DNA of 64,000 nucleotides from Zoogloea sp041917255 (GCA_041917255.1 JAYRYA010000003.1:1-64000); one strand, 5' to 3'; numbered from the stretch's first letter, positions 44,084-54,285 are shown. Numbers and translations are program-made. Notes: generated by a model from the sequence alone, not told the origin.

Positions 44084-45208
44084 ATGACCGATCTCGCGCC
44101 CTACGCCGTCACCGAAGCCAATTCCCGCGGGCGCCAGCTGCCCGAACCGCCGCCCCTCGCTCGCGGTGAATTCCAGCGCGACCGGGATCGCATCGTCCAC
44201 TGCACGGCCTTCCGCCGGCTCGAATATAAAACCCAGGTCTTCGTGAATCACGAAGGCGACCTGTTCCGCACCCGCCTCACCCACAGCATCGAGGTCGCCC
44301 AGATCACCCGCTCGATTGCCCGGGCGCTGGGTCTGAATGAAGATCTCGCCGAGGCTGTGGCGCTCTCCCACGATCTGGGCCACACGCCCTTCGGCCACGC
44401 TGGTCAGGAGGCGCTCAATGGCTGCATGAAGGATTTCGGCGGGTTCGAGCACAACCTCCAGTCCCTGCGCATCGTCGATCTGCTCGAAGAGAGCTACGCC
44501 GAGTTCAACGGCCTCAACCTTCTGCACGAAACGCGGGAGGGCATCCTCAAGCATTGCTCCCCGAAGAATGCCGAGCTGCTGGGCGATATCGGCCGGCGCT
44601 TTCTGGAAGGCCGCCAGCCGTCCCTCGAAGCGCAGCTCGCCAATCTCGCCGACGAGATCGCCTACAACAATCACGATGTGGATGACGGCCTGCGCTCCGG
44701 GCTCATCAGCCTCGAGCAGCTCGATGCCGTGCCGATCTTCGCCCGCAATCGGCGCACCGTCGAGGCTGCTTACCCGGGCCTGACCGGTCGTCGGTTGATC
44801 CACGAAACCATCCGACGGATGATCAACCTGATGGCCGTGGATCTCATCGAACAGACCCGTGGCAACATCCTGGCCGCCGGCGTCGTCAGCCTCGACGACG
44901 TGCGTAATGCGCCGCGGTTGGTGGCCTATAGCGCCGATCTGCTGCCCCAGCTGCGCGTCCTGAAGACCTTTCTTCGCGAAAATCTCTACCATCACTATCA
45001 GGTGCTGCGCATGACCGACAAGGCCCGGCGCATCATCCAGGACCTATTCGGCGCTTTCATGAGCGATCCGCGTCTGCTGCCGCCCCAATACCAGCAGATG
45101 GCGTGTAGCGACAAGCCGCGGGCGATCGCCGATTACATCGCCGGCATGACCGACCGCTATGCCATGAAGGAACATCGCCGGCTGTTTGCCGTCGGCGAAA
45201 TCTACTGA
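44084..45208 (+). CDS. dgt: Deoxyguanosinetriphosphate triphosphohydrolase-like protein
   Basis: A 374-residue HD-domain dNTPase from ATG 44084. The metal site is visible as HSIEVAQ (His67), SHDLGHTPFGHAG (His96-Asp97 and His100) and a later Asp in NLADEIAYNNHDVDDG. The C-terminal antiviral-HD region with RVLKTFLRENLYHHYQV is complete. Members remove triphosphate from dNTPs and some help against phages. In this gene order (aroK-aroB-dgt-gltB) it is a standard housekeeping gene. Confidence 0.94.
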   Translation: MTDLAPYAVTEANSRGRQLPEPPPLARGEFQRDRDRIVHCTAFRRLEYKTQVFVNHEGDLFRTRLTHSIEVAQITRSIARALGLNEDLAEAVALSHDLGHTPFGHAGQEALNGCMKDFGGFEHNLQSLRIVDLLEESYAEFNGLNLLHETREGILKHCSPKNAELLGDIGRRFLEGRQPSLEAQLANLADEIAYNNHDVDDGLRSGLISLEQLDAVPIFARNRRTVEAAYPGLTGRRLIHETIRRMINLMAVDLIEQTRGNILAAGVVSLDDVRNAPRLVAYSADLLPQLRVLKTFLRENLYHHYQVLRMTDKARRIIQDLFGAFMSDPRLLPPQYQQMACSDKPRAIADYIAGMTDRYAMKEHRRLFAVGEIY

Positions 45209-45321
45209 CGTTCCGTCGGTCTTGCGGCAGCGCAAAAAATCCTTGAAGGACGGGCGCCTGCGGCGGTATATTCAACCCTCGCCCAATGTGTTTGAACGGT
45301 CTCCTCGTCGGGATCTTGCGT

Positions 45322-45351
45322 AGCCGGCCGGCCATGCTTTGCCGGCTTTTT
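45322..45351 (+). terminator. Intrinsic terminator between dgt and gltB
   Basis: AGCCGGC at 45322-45328 pairs with GCCGGCT at 45341-45347 across a 12-nt loop, followed by a T-run to 45351. It lies in the 233-bp gap before gltB, about 90 bp upstream of its start, so it could end the aroKB-dgt transcript or act as an attenuator in a gltB leader. Confidence 0.75.
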
Positions 45352-45441
45352 CACGGTTCGGACGGGGTGATTTCCGCAGTTTGAAGGTCCGGCGTTACAG
45401 CAACGCGAACGCCGGTGTGTGTTGTGTCGAGGAAAAACAAG

Positions 45442-48400
45442 ATGGATCTTCCCCTGGAGCAGGGTCTGTACGACCCCGCCAACGAACATGACGCCTGTGG
45501 TGTCGGCTTCATCGCACATATCAAGGGCAACAAGACTCACGACATCGTTCTGCAGGGGCTTGAAATCCTGAAGAACCTGGATCACCGGGGTGCTGTCGGT
45601 GCCGATCCGCTGCAGGGCGACGGTGCCGGTATCCTGATCCAGATTCCGGATACCCTGTTCCGCGAAGAAATGGCCAAGCAGGGCGTGACCCTTCCGCCCG
45701 CCGGCGACTACGGCGTCGGCATGGTCTTTCTGCCGAAAGAGCACGCCTCCCGCCTCGCCTGTGAAGACGAGATCGAGCGCGCCACCCGCGCCGAAGGGCA
45801 GGTCGTTCTCGGCTGGCGCGACGTGCCCACCGACCCTGCGATGCCCATGTCGCCCACCGTCAAGGCCAAGGAGCCGGTGATCCGCCAGATCTTCATCGGC
45901 CGCGGCCCCGACGTGATGGTCACCGACGCCCTCGAGCGCAAGCTGTACGTGATCCGTCGCCGTGCCGCCAACGCCATCGCTGCGCTCAAGCTGAAGCACT
46001 CCAAGGAGTTCTACACCCCGTCGATGTCCGCCCGGACCATCAACTACAAGGGTCTCCTCCTCGCCGATCAGGTTGGTCAGTACTACTTCGACCTGCAGGA
46101 CCCGCGTTGCGTGTCCGCGCTGTCGCTCGTCCACCAGCGCTTTTCGACCAACACCTTCCCGACCTGGCACCTGGCCCACCCGTTCCGTTACATCGCCCAC
46201 AACGGCGAAATCAACACGGTCCGCGGCAACTACAACTGGATGCGTGCCCGCGAGAAGGGCACCCACTCGCCGCTGCTGGGTGAAGACCTGCAGAAGCTGT
46301 GGCCGCTGATCTACCCGGGTCAGTCCGACTCCGCCGCCTTCGACAACGCGCTCGAACTGCTGGTGATGAGCGGCTACTCCCTGGCCCACGCGATGATGAT
46401 GATGATTCCCGAAGCCTGGGAATCCCACACGCTGATGGACCAGAAGCGTCGCGCCTTCTACGAATACCACGCCGCGATGATGGAACCGTGGGACGGCCCT
46501 GCCGCCGTGGCCTTCACCGATGGCCGCCAGATCGGTGCCACCCTCGACCGTAACGGCCTGCGCCCCGCCCGCTACCTCGTCACCGACGACGACTATGTGG
46601 TCATGGCGTCCGAATCCGGCGTGCTGCCCATCCCCGACGAGAAGATCGTCAAGAAGTGGCGCCTGCAGCCGGGCAAGATGTTCCTGATCGACATGGAGCA
46701 GGGCCGCATCATCGACGACAAGGAACTCAAGGAGTCCCTCGCCGCCGCGAAGCCCTACCAGGAATGGCTGTCCCGCATCAACATCAAGCTTGACTCCTGT
46801 GCCGAGCCGAAAGTCGATGAGGCCCCGACCTTCTCCGCGTCCCTGCTGGATCGCCAGCAGGCCTTCGGCTACACCCAGGAAGACATCAAGTTCATCCTCG
46901 AGCCGATGGCCAAGAGCGGTGAGGAAGCCGCCGGCTCGATGGGCAACGACAGCCCGCTGGCCGTCCTGTCCTCGCGCAACAAGCCGATCTACAACTACTT
47001 CCGCCAACTGTTCGCGCAGGTGACGAACCCGCCGATCGACCCGATCCGCGAACAGCTGGTCATGTCGCTGGTGTCCTTCGTCGGCCCGCGTCCGAACCTG
47101 CTCGGCATCAACGAGATCAACCCGCCGTACCGCCTGGAAGTCACCCAGCCGGTGCTCACCTTCGCCGACATGGCGAAGCTGCGCGGCGTCGCCGGCTACA
47201 CCGGCAACAAGTTCCGCTCCGCCGAACTGGACATCTGCTACCCGCTCGCCTGGGGCAAGCAGGGCGTCGAGGCGCGCCTGGCCTCCCTGTGCGCCGAAGC
47301 CGAGAACGCGGTGCTCAGCGGTTCCAACATCCTGATCGTCTCCGACCGCAAGGTCGATGCCGACAACGTCGCGATCCCGGCGCTGCTCGCCACCTCGGCG
47401 ATCCACCAGCATCTGGTCACCCAGGGCCTGCGCACCCGCACCGGCCTGGTGGTCGAGACCGGATCCGCCCGCGAGACCCATCACTTCGCCGTGCTGGCCG
47501 GCTACGGTGCCGAGGCGGTGCATCCCTACCTCGCCCTCGAAACCCTGGCCCAGATCGCCAAGGGCGATGCCGAAACCACCGAAAAGTACACCAAGCACTT
47601 CATCAAGGGTGTCGGCAAGGGCCTGATGAAGGTCATGTCCAAGATGGGCATCTCCACCTTCATGTCCTACACCGGCGCGCAGATCTTCGAGGCCATCGGT
47701 CTCCAGAAGTCGCTGGTCGAAAAGTACTTCACCGGCACCTCGTCGCAGGTTGAAGGCATCAGCGTGTTCGAGGTGATGGAAGAGGCGATCCGGCTGCACC
47801 AGCAGGCCTTCAGCGCCGACCCGGTGCTCGCCAACGCCCTCGACGCCGGCGGCGAATACGCCTTCCGGATCCGCGGCGAAGAGCACATGTGGACCCCGGA
47901 CGCCATTGCCAAGCTCCAGCACTCCACCCGCTCCGGCAAGTACGACACGTACAAGGAGTACGCCAAGATCATCAACGACCAGAGCAAGCGCCACATGACC
48001 CTGCGCGGCCTGTTCGACCTCAAACCCGCTGGCGCCCCTGTGCCGCTGGAAGAGGTCGAATCCGCCAAGGAGATCGTCAAGCGTTTTGCCACTGGCGCGA
48101 TGTCCCTCGGTTCGATCTCGACCGAAGCCCACACCACCCTCGCCGTGGCGATGAACCGCATCGGCGGTCGCTCCAACACCGGCGAAGGCGGTGAAGATCC
48201 GAAGCGCTTCTTCCCGATTGCCAAGGACACCACCCTGTCCGAAGTCATTGGCGCCAGCCGCGTCGAGCGTGATATCGAGCTGAAGGCGGGCGACAGCCTG
48301 CGTTCTTCGATCAAGCAGGTGGCATCCGGCCGCTTTGGCGTGACCACCGAGTACCTCGTCAATGCCGACCAGATCCAGATCAAGATGGCACAGGGCGCCA

Positions 48401-50118
48401 AGCCCGGTGAAGGCGGTCAGCTGCCCGGCCACAAGGTCTCCGAGTACATCGGCTTCCTGCGTCACTCCGTGCCGGGCGTCGGCCTGATCTCGCCCCCGCC
48501 GCACCACGACATCTACTCGATCGAAGATCTGGCTCAGCTGATCCACGACCTGAAGAACACCAACCCCGTCGCCGACATCTCGGTGAAGCTGGTGTCCGAA
48601 GTGGGAGTCGGCACGGTTGCCGCCGGTGTTGCCAAGGCCAAGGCCGACCACGTGGTGATCGCCGGTCACGACGGCGGCACCGGTGCCTCGCCCCTGTCGT
48701 CGATCAAGTATGCCGGTTCGCCGTGGGAGCTCGGTCTTGCCGAAACCCAGCAGACCCTGGTCCTCAACCGTCTGCGCAGCCGCATCCGCGTGCAGGTCGA
48801 TGGTCAGATCAAGACGGGTCGCGATGTGGTCATCGGCGCCCTGCTGGGTGCGGATGAATTTGGCTTCGCCACCGCGCCGCTGGTCGTCGAAGGCTGCATC
48901 ATGATGCGCAAGTGCCACCTGAACACCTGTCCGGTGGGCGTGGCGACGCAGGATCCGACTCTGCGCAAGCGCTTCTCCGGCCAGCCGGAGCACGTGGTGA
49001 ACTACTTCTTCTTCGTTGCCGAGGAAGTGCGTGAGCTGATGGCCCAGTTGGGCATCCGCAGGTTCGAAGACCTGATCGGCCGCGCCGACCTGCTCGACAT
49101 GCGCGCCGGCATCGAGCACTGGAAGGCCAGCGGCCTCGACTACAGCCGCATCTTCCATCTGCCGAACGTGCCCGCCGACGTGCCGCGCATCCACACCGAA
49201 ACCCAGGACCACAATCTGGGCAAGGCGCTGGACAACCAGCTCATCGAGTTGGCCAAGCCGGCCCTCGAGAACGGCGAGAAGGTCAATATCGAACTGCCGG
49301 TGCGCAACATCAACCGCACGGTCGGCGCGATGCTGTCGGGCAAGTTCGCCGCCAAGTACGGCCACGCCGGCCTGCCGGACGACACCGTGCACATCAAGCT
49401 CAACGGCACCGCCGGTCAGAGCTTCGGTGCCTTCCTGTCCCGTGGCCTGACCCTCGAACTGGTGGGTGAAGGCAACGACTATGTCGGCAAGGGCCTCTCC
49501 GGTGGCCGCATCGTCGTCCGCCCGGCGGCCGGCTTCAAGTGCGAGACCCCGTCCAACATCATCATCGGCAACACCGTGCTGTACGGTGCCACCGAAGGCG
49601 AAGCCTACTTCGCCGGCGTTGGCGGCGAGCGGTTCGCGGTGCGTAACTCGGGCGCCACCACCGTCGTCGAAGGCGTGGGCGACCACGGCTGCGAATACAT
49701 GACCGGCGGCACCGTGGTGGTGCTCGGCATGACCGGTCGCAACTTCGCCGCGGGCATGTCCGGGGGCGTTGCCTACGTGTTCGACGAAGACGGCACCTTC
49801 GAAGGTCGCTGCAACATGGCCCAGGTGGCCCTGGAGCCGGTCGAGGAAGAATTCGCCGCCCGCAAGGGTTCCGAAGCCGGCGACGACCTGGAAGGCCACG
49901 GCCGCGTCGATGTGCGTCACCTGGGCATGGCCGACGAGGCCCTGCTGAAGATGCTGATCGAACGTCACGCCACCTACACCGGCAGCGAACGCGCCAAGGC
50001 CATCCTGGCCGACTGGGCAGCCTACCGCTGCAAGTTCGTCAAGGTGATGCCGCACGAATACCGTCGCGCGCTGGCCGAAATGGCCGCGCAACAACAGAAA
50101 GAACTGGAGGCCGCGTAA
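45442..50118 (+). CDS. gltB: Glutamate synthase (NADPH) large subunit
   Basis: A 1558-residue enzyme from ATG 45442, chosen because GAGGAA precedes it at the right distance and it gives an 18-residue propeptide before the nucleophile Cys19 (HDACGVGF). The order is glutaminase domain, central domain, FMN-binding synthase domain with GEGGEDPKRF and GHDGGTGASPLSS, the 3Fe-4S cysteines in CIMMRKCHLNTCPVGVATQ, and the C-terminal GXGXG beta-helix (IIIGNTVLYGATEGEAYF). It turns 2-oxoglutarate and glutamine into two glutamates. gltD follows after one base. Confidence 0.97.
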   Translation: MDLPLEQGLYDPANEHDACGVGFIAHIKGNKTHDIVLQGLEILKNLDHRGAVGADPLQGDGAGILIQIPDTLFREEMAKQGVTLPPAGDYGVGMVFLPKEHASRLACEDEIERATRAEGQVVLGWRDVPTDPAMPMSPTVKAKEPVIRQIFIGRGPDVMVTDALERKLYVIRRRAANAIAALKLKHSKEFYTPSMSARTINYKGLLLADQVGQYYFDLQDPRCVSALSLVHQRFSTNTFPTWHLAHPFRYIAHNGEINTVRGNYNWMRAREKGTHSPLLGEDLQKLWPLIYPGQSDSAAFDNALELLVMSGYSLAHAMMMMIPEAWESHTLMDQKRRAFYEYHAAMMEPWDGPAAVAFTDGRQIGATLDRNGLRPARYLVTDDDYVVMASESGVLPIPDEKIVKKWRLQPGKMFLIDMEQGRIIDDKELKESLAAAKPYQEWLSRINIKLDSCAEPKVDEAPTFSASLLDRQQAFGYTQEDIKFILEPMAKSGEEAAGSMGNDSPLAVLSSRNKPIYNYFRQLFAQVTNPPIDPIREQLVMSLVSFVGPRPNLLGINEINPPYRLEVTQPVLTFADMAKLRGVAGYTGNKFRSAELDICYPLAWGKQGVEARLASLCAEAENAVLSGSNILIVSDRKVDADNVAIPALLATSAIHQHLVTQGLRTRTGLVVETGSARETHHFAVLAGYGAEAVHPYLALETLAQIAKGDAETTEKYTKHFIKGVGKGLMKVMSKMGISTFMSYTGAQIFEAIGLQKSLVEKYFTGTSSQVEGISVFEVMEEAIRLHQQAFSADPVLANALDAGGEYAFRIRGEEHMWTPDAIAKLQHSTRSGKYDTYKEYAKIINDQSKRHMTLRGLFDLKPAGAPVPLEEVESAKEIVKRFATGAMSLGSISTEAHTTLAVAMNRIGGRSNTGEGGEDPKRFFPIAKDTTLSEVIGASRVERDIELKAGDSLRSSIKQVASGRFGVTTEYLVNADQIQIKMAQGAKPGEGGQLPGHKVSEYIGFLRHSVPGVGLISPPPHHDIYSIEDLAQLIHDLKNTNPVADISVKLVSEVGVGTVAAGVAKAKADHVVIAGHDGGTGASPLSSIKYAGSPWELGLAETQQTLVLNRLRSRIRVQVDGQIKTGRDVVIGALLGADEFGFATAPLVVEGCIMMRKCHLNTCPVGVATQDPTLRKRFSGQPEHVVNYFFFVAEEVRELMAQLGIRRFEDLIGRADLLDMRAGIEHWKASGLDYSRIFHLPNVPADVPRIHTETQDHNLGKALDNQLIELAKPALENGEKVNIELPVRNINRTVGAMLSGKFAAKYGHAGLPDDTVHIKLNGTAGQSFGAFLSRGLTLELVGEGNDYVGKGLSGGRIVVRPAAGFKCETPSNIIIGNTVLYGATEGEAYFAGVGGERFAVRNSGATTVVEGVGDHGCEYMTGGTVVVLGMTGRNFAAGMSGGVAYVFDEDGTFEGRCNMAQVALEPVEEEFAARKGSEAGDDLEGHGRVDVRHLGMADEALLKMLIERHATYTGSERAKAILADWAAYRCKFVKVMPHEYRRALAEMAAQQQKELEAA

Positions 50119-50119
50119 C

Positions 50120-51586
50120 ATGGGCAAGCCAACTGGGTTCCTCGAATTTGAGCGCCTCTCCGAGGCTTACGCGCCGGTCGAGGCACGTCTCAAGAACTAC
50201 AAGGAGTTCGTCGTCACCCTGACCGACGAAGAAGCGAGCAAGCAGGGCGCACGCTGCATGGACTGCGGCATCCCGTTCTGCAACAACGGCTGTCCGGTGA
50301 ACAACATCATTCCCGACTGGAACGATCTGGTTTACCGCGGCAACTGGAAGGAAGCGATCGAGGTCCTGCACTCGACCAACAACTTCCCGGACTTCACCGG
50401 CCGCATCTGTCCGGCGCCCTGTGAAGCCGCCTGCACCCTGAACATCAACACCGAAGCCGTGGGCATCAAGTCGATCGAGCACGCGATCATCGACAAGGCC
50501 TGGGAAAACGGCTGGGTCAAGCCGCAGCCGGCTTCCGTCAAGACCGGCAAGAAGGTCGCGATCATCGGTTCCGGCCCTGCCGGCCTGGCCGCCGCCCAGC
50601 AACTCGCCCGGGTCGGCCACGACGTGACCGTCTTCGAGAAGAGCAGCCGCATCGGCGGTCTGCTCGGCTTCGGCATCCCCGACTTCAAGCTCGACAAGTC
50701 GATCATCGACCGTCGCGTCGAGCAGATGAAAGCCGAAGGCGTGGTCTTCAAGACCCAGGTGCTGGTGGGCGACAAGAACCTGCCCGCCGGCATCAACAAC
50801 GATGCCACCGAGGTCGTCTCCGCCGACGCGCTCAAGGCCGAATTCGACGCCGTGATCCTCGCCGCTGGCTCCGAAGTGCCGCGCGATCTGCCGGTTCCGG
50901 GCCGTGAGCTGAAGGGCATCTACGCCGCGCTGGAATTCCTGATCCCGCAGAACAAGGAAGTCCAGCAGGGCATCGCCAACCCGATCAACGTCAAGGGCAA
51001 GCACGTCATCGTGATCGGCGGTGGCGACACCGGTTCCGACTGCGTGGGCACCTCCAACCGCCATGGTGCGGCTTCCGTGACCCAGTTCGAGCTGATGCCG
51101 ATGCCGCCGGAGTCCGAGAACAAGGCGTTGACCTGGCCGTACTGGCCGTACAAGCTGCGCACCTCGTCCTCCCACGACGAAGGCTGTTCCCGTGATTTCG
51201 CGGTGGCGACCAAGGGCTTTGTCGATGACGGCAAGGGCAACGTCAAGGCCCTGACGGCGGTCCGCCTCGACTGGAAGGATGGCAAGATGGCCGAAGTGGC
51301 CGGCTCCGAGTTCGAGCTGCCCTGCGACGCCGCGTTCCTGGCGATGGGCTTCACCAACCCGGTGGGTTCGCTGCTCGACGCCTTCGGGGTCGAGAAGGAT
51401 GCCCGCGCCAACGCCAAGGCGACCACCGATGGGGAAGGCTGCTACCGCACCAACGTCGATAAGGTCTTCGCCGCCGGTGACGTGCGTCGCGGCCAGTCCC
51501 TGGTGGTGTGGGCGATCCGCGAAGGCCGTCAGGCTGCTCGCGAGGTCGATGCCTTCCTGATGGGTTCATCCGTCCTGCCGCGCTGA
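50120..51586 (+). CDS. gltD: Glutamate synthase small subunit
   Basis: A 488-residue protein feeding NADPH electrons to GltB. Two cysteine clusters for 4Fe-4S centres are at the N-terminus (CMDCGIPFCNNGCPVNN and CPAPCEAACTLNI). The FAD motif IGSGPAGLAAAQQLA starts near residue 149, the NADPH motif IGGGDTGSDCVGTS near 302, and the last FAD motif is VFAAGDVRRGQSLVVWAI. A strong terminator begins 23 bp after the stop, so gltBD is a closed operon. Confidence 0.97.
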   Translation: MGKPTGFLEFERLSEAYAPVEARLKNYKEFVVTLTDEEASKQGARCMDCGIPFCNNGCPVNNIIPDWNDLVYRGNWKEAIEVLHSTNNFPDFTGRICPAPCEAACTLNINTEAVGIKSIEHAIIDKAWENGWVKPQPASVKTGKKVAIIGSGPAGLAAAQQLARVGHDVTVFEKSSRIGGLLGFGIPDFKLDKSIIDRRVEQMKAEGVVFKTQVLVGDKNLPAGINNDATEVVSADALKAEFDAVILAAGSEVPRDLPVPGRELKGIYAALEFLIPQNKEVQQGIANPINVKGKHVIVIGGGDTGSDCVGTSNRHGAASVTQFELMPMPPESENKALTWPYWPYKLRTSSSHDEGCSRDFAVATKGFVDDGKGNVKALTAVRLDWKDGKMAEVAGSEFELPCDAAFLAMGFTNPVGSLLDAFGVEKDARANAKATTDGEGCYRTNVDKVFAAGDVRRGQSLVVWAIREGRQAAREVDAFLMGSSVLPR

Positions 51587-51608
51587 TCGAACGATCGTCG
51601 CAGCCAGC

Positions 51609-51642
51609 AAAAAGCCCGGGGTGACCCGGGCTTTTTGTTTTT
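51609..51642 (+). terminator. Intrinsic terminator of gltBD
   Basis: AAAAAGCCCGGG at 51609-51620, loop GTGA, CCCGGGCTTTTT at 51625-51636, then GTTTTTG. It is a near-ideal stem with A/T flanks and could also serve the convergent ackA transcript because the flanking A-run reads as T on the other strand. Confidence 0.93.
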
Positions 51643-51676
51643 GCTGCCCCGGGTGGTCGCCGGGGCGGGGGTGGGC

Positions 51677-52876
51677 TCAGCCCAGCCCGAGCAGATTGAC
51701 CGCGTGGTGGCCGATCATCCATTCCTCGTTGGTCGGCACCACCAGCACCTCGACCTTGCTGTCCTTGGTGTGGATGCGCGTGGCGTGACGCTGGTTGGCT
51801 GCCGGGTAGAGGCGCAGGCCGGTCCATTCCAGCCATTCGGCGATGCGGGCGCGGATCGGCGCGGCGTGTTCGCCGATGCCGCCGGTGAACACCAGCGCCT
51901 CAAGGCCGCCGGCCGCCATCGACAGCTGACCGATCATGCAGGCGGCGCGGTAGCAGAACAGCTCGATGGCCTCCTTGGCGGCGTCCTCGTCGGATTCCAG
52001 CAGCGCGCGCATGTCCTGGCTGATGCCGGAGACACCCAGCAGGCCGGATTGCTTGTAGACCAGGTTTGACAGCCCCTTGGCGTCCATCCCCTTCTGTTCG
52101 AGGAGGTGGAGGATCACGCCCGGGTCGAGGCTGCCCGTTCGGGTACCCATCATCAGGCCGTCGACGGCCGTGAAGCCCATCGAGGTGTCGCGGGACTGTC
52201 CTTCGTTCAGCGCACACATGCTGGCACCGTTGCCCAGGTGGGCGATGATGATGGCGCCGCGCGCCTTCTCTTCGCCGAGGAGATCGGGCAGTTGACGCGA
52301 CACGTATTCATATGAAAGGCCGTGAAAACCGTATCGTTTCACGCCTTCGTTGAACAGCGCGCGGGGCAGCGGGAAACGCTCGGCCACCGGCAGGCGGGTG
52401 CGGTGGAAGGCGGTGTCGAAGCAGCCCACCTGACGCACGTCGGGCATCAGCCCGAACAGCGACTTGATGGCACGCAGGTTGTGGGGCTGGTGGAGCGGTG
52501 CGAGGGGAATCAGGGTTTCCAGCTCGGCGACGACTTCCGGCGTGAGCACCACCGGCGCGCCGTAGTGGTCGCCGCCATGCACGATGCGATGGCCGGCGGC
52601 GACGATCTCGACGCCCGGGCTGTGGCGGTTGATCCAGTCGAAGATGAACTCCAGCGCCAGCCGGTGCTGGCCGTTCTGGTCGGTGCCGGCGGGCACGGTG
52701 AGCGCTTCGGTGAAGCGTTCGCCGGAGCTGGTGTCCTTGGCGGTCATCAGCGGCTCGGCGCCGATGCCTTCGACCTGACCCGACAGGCGGGGCATGTCGG
52801 ACAGCTTCGGGGTCATCGGGAAGAGGGCGAACTTCAGGCTGGACGAGCCCGCGTTGAGGATGAGGACAGCTTTCAC
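51677..52876 (-). CDS. ackA: Acetate/propionate kinase
   Basis: A 399-residue ASKHA-fold kinase making ATP from acetyl phosphate. Signature one ILNAGSSSLKFALF is at residues 6-19; HRIVHGGDHY, the catalytic YGFHGLSYEYV region, AHLGNGASMCAL and TRTGSLDPG follow, and the C-terminal FTGGIGEHAAPIR closes the site. Its start overlaps the MaoC-Pta gene by four bases, so the two steps acyl-CoA to acyl phosphate to acid plus ATP are made together. Propionate or butyrate may also be used. Confidence 0.95.
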   Translation of the reverse strand: MKAVLILNAGSSSLKFALFPMTPKLSDMPRLSGQVEGIGAEPLMTAKDTSSGERFTEALTVPAGTDQNGQHRLALEFIFDWINRHSPGVEIVAAGHRIVHGGDHYGAPVVLTPEVVAELETLIPLAPLHQPHNLRAIKSLFGLMPDVRQVGCFDTAFHRTRLPVAERFPLPRALFNEGVKRYGFHGLSYEYVSRQLPDLLGEEKARGAIIIAHLGNGASMCALNEGQSRDTSMGFTAVDGLMMGTRTGSLDPGVILHLLEQKGMDAKGLSNLVYKQSGLLGVSGISQDMRALLESDEDAAKEAIELFCYRAACMIGQLSMAAGGLEALVFTGGIGEHAAPIRARIAEWLEWTGLRLYPAANQRHATRIHTKDSKVEVLVVPTNEEWMIGHHAVNLLGLG

Positions 52877-54285
52877 AGACGAACTCCCTGGCGACGTTTA
52901 TGGGCCATCAGCTGCGCAATCGCGCAGGATGCGGTACGGGTTTCGGCGGTATCGGCGCGGCTGGTGAGCACGATGGGCACCCGGGTGCCGAGCACCACGC
53001 CGGCCATCAGGGCGTCGGCGAGGTATTCGAGCTGCTTGGCGACCATGTTGCCGGATTCGAGATCGGGCACCACCAGGATGTCAGCCTGGCCGGCAACGGC
53101 AGAGCGGATGCCCTTGGTCTTGGCGGCCACGAGCGACACCGCGTTGTCGAAGGCCAGCGGGCCGTCGAGCAGGCCGCCCTTGATCTGGCCGCGGTCGGCC
53201 ATCTTGCACAGGGCGGCGGCGTCGAGGGTGGAGCGGATCTTGACGTTGACGGTTTCGACCGCGGAGAGGATCGCCACCTTGGGCTCGGGCACGCCCATCA
53301 TGATCGCAAGTTCGATCGCGTTCTGGATGATGTGGACCTTGTCTTCCAGGGTCGGCTCGATGTTGATCGCCGCGTCGGTGATGAGGAGCGGATGCGGGTA
53401 GGTGGGCACGTCGGCCATGAACACGTGGGAGATGCGGCGCGAGGTGCGCAGGCCGGTCTCCTTGGCAACGACCTCGCTCATCAGCTCATCGGTGTGCAGC
53501 GAGCCCTTCATCAAGGCGTCGACTTCGCCATTGCGGGCCATGCGCACCGCGGTTTCCGCCGAGGCGTGGCTGTGGGGCACGTCGACGATGCGCACGCCGT
53601 GGAGGTCGATGCCGTCGCGCTCGGCGACTTCACGGATCTTGCTTTCCGGGCCGATCAGCACCGGAATGACGAGGCCGGCGTCGCGCGCCTGGATCGGCCC
53701 GCGCAGGGATTCGGTGTCGCAGGGGTGGGCCACCGCAATGGGGATCGGCTCCATGCCCTTGGTCATCTCGAGCACGTGCAGGTAACGCTGCTGGCGGTCG
53801 GAGATGGTGATCTCGGGCAGCGCCATGCGTGGGCGCTTGATCTTCTCGGTGGGGGCCATCACCTCGGCGGTGCCGTCGATGACCTTGAGACCGTCCTGAT
53901 TGACGCACAGGCACTCGAGGATCAAATGGTGGTTGTGCTCGAAGCGCTGGATGCAGGTGATGGTGACGGTGAGGGTGTCGCCGATGGTGATCGGGCGCCA
54001 GAACTTGAGGGTCTGGCCAACGTAAACGGTGCCGGGGCCGGGGAATTCGGTGCCAAGGATCGAGGAGATCAGCACGCTACCCCACATGGAGTGGCCAACG
54101 ACCTCGCGGAACTGGCTGGAGCGCGCGAACTCCGGATCCACGTGGGTTGGGTTCACGTCGCCCGACATCACCGCGAACAGGTGGATGTCCTCGGGCAGCA
54201 GGGTGCGGACGAGCTGGGCGGAGTCGCCGATGAGGATTTCGTCGAAGGTGCGGTTCTGGATGAAGTCGCGAGCTTGAGTGGTCAT
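52873..54285 (-). CDS. MaoC-like hydratase fused to phosphate acetyl/butyryltransferase
   Basis: A 470-residue protein from ATG 54285, with AGGAA six bases upstream. Residues 1-150 form a MaoC hot-dog domain (MSGDVNPTHVDPEFAR is the (R)-hydratase motif; GHSMWGSVLISSILG follows). Residues 165-470 are a PTA/PTB phosphotransacylase (GPESKIREVAERDGI, LMKGSLHTDELM, AINIEPTLEDKVHI, ADILVVPDLESGNMVAKQLEYLADA). Such fusions are known beside ackA and probably exchange CoA for phosphate on acetyl-CoA or short acyl-CoA; the role of the hydratase part is unclear. Confidence 0.93.
   Translation of the reverse strand: MTTQARDFIQNRTFDEILIGDSAQLVRTLLPEDIHLFAVMSGDVNPTHVDPEFARSSQFREVVGHSMWGSVLISSILGTEFPGPGTVYVGQTLKFWRPITIGDTLTVTITCIQRFEHNHHLILECLCVNQDGLKVIDGTAEVMAPTEKIKRPRMALPEITISDRQQRYLHVLEMTKGMEPIPIAVAHPCDTESLRGPIQARDAGLVIPVLIGPESKIREVAERDGIDLHGVRIVDVPHSHASAETAVRMARNGEVDALMKGSLHTDELMSEVVAKETGLRTSRRISHVFMADVPTYPHPLLITDAAINIEPTLEDKVHIIQNAIELAIMMGVPEPKVAILSAVETVNVKIRSTLDAAALCKMADRGQIKGGLLDGPLAFDNAVSLVAAKTKGIRSAVAGQADILVVPDLESGNMVAKQLEYLADALMAGVVLGTRVPIVLTSRADTAETRTASCAIAQLMAHKRRQGVRL

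Noticed and set aside
45202..50127. Very long open frame (about 1641 codons) on the minus strand across gltB
   Set aside because: It is exactly antisense to gltB, whose motifs are intact. GC-rich codon use with G/C third positions leaves the opposite strand free of stops. The translation is low in diversity and has no domain.
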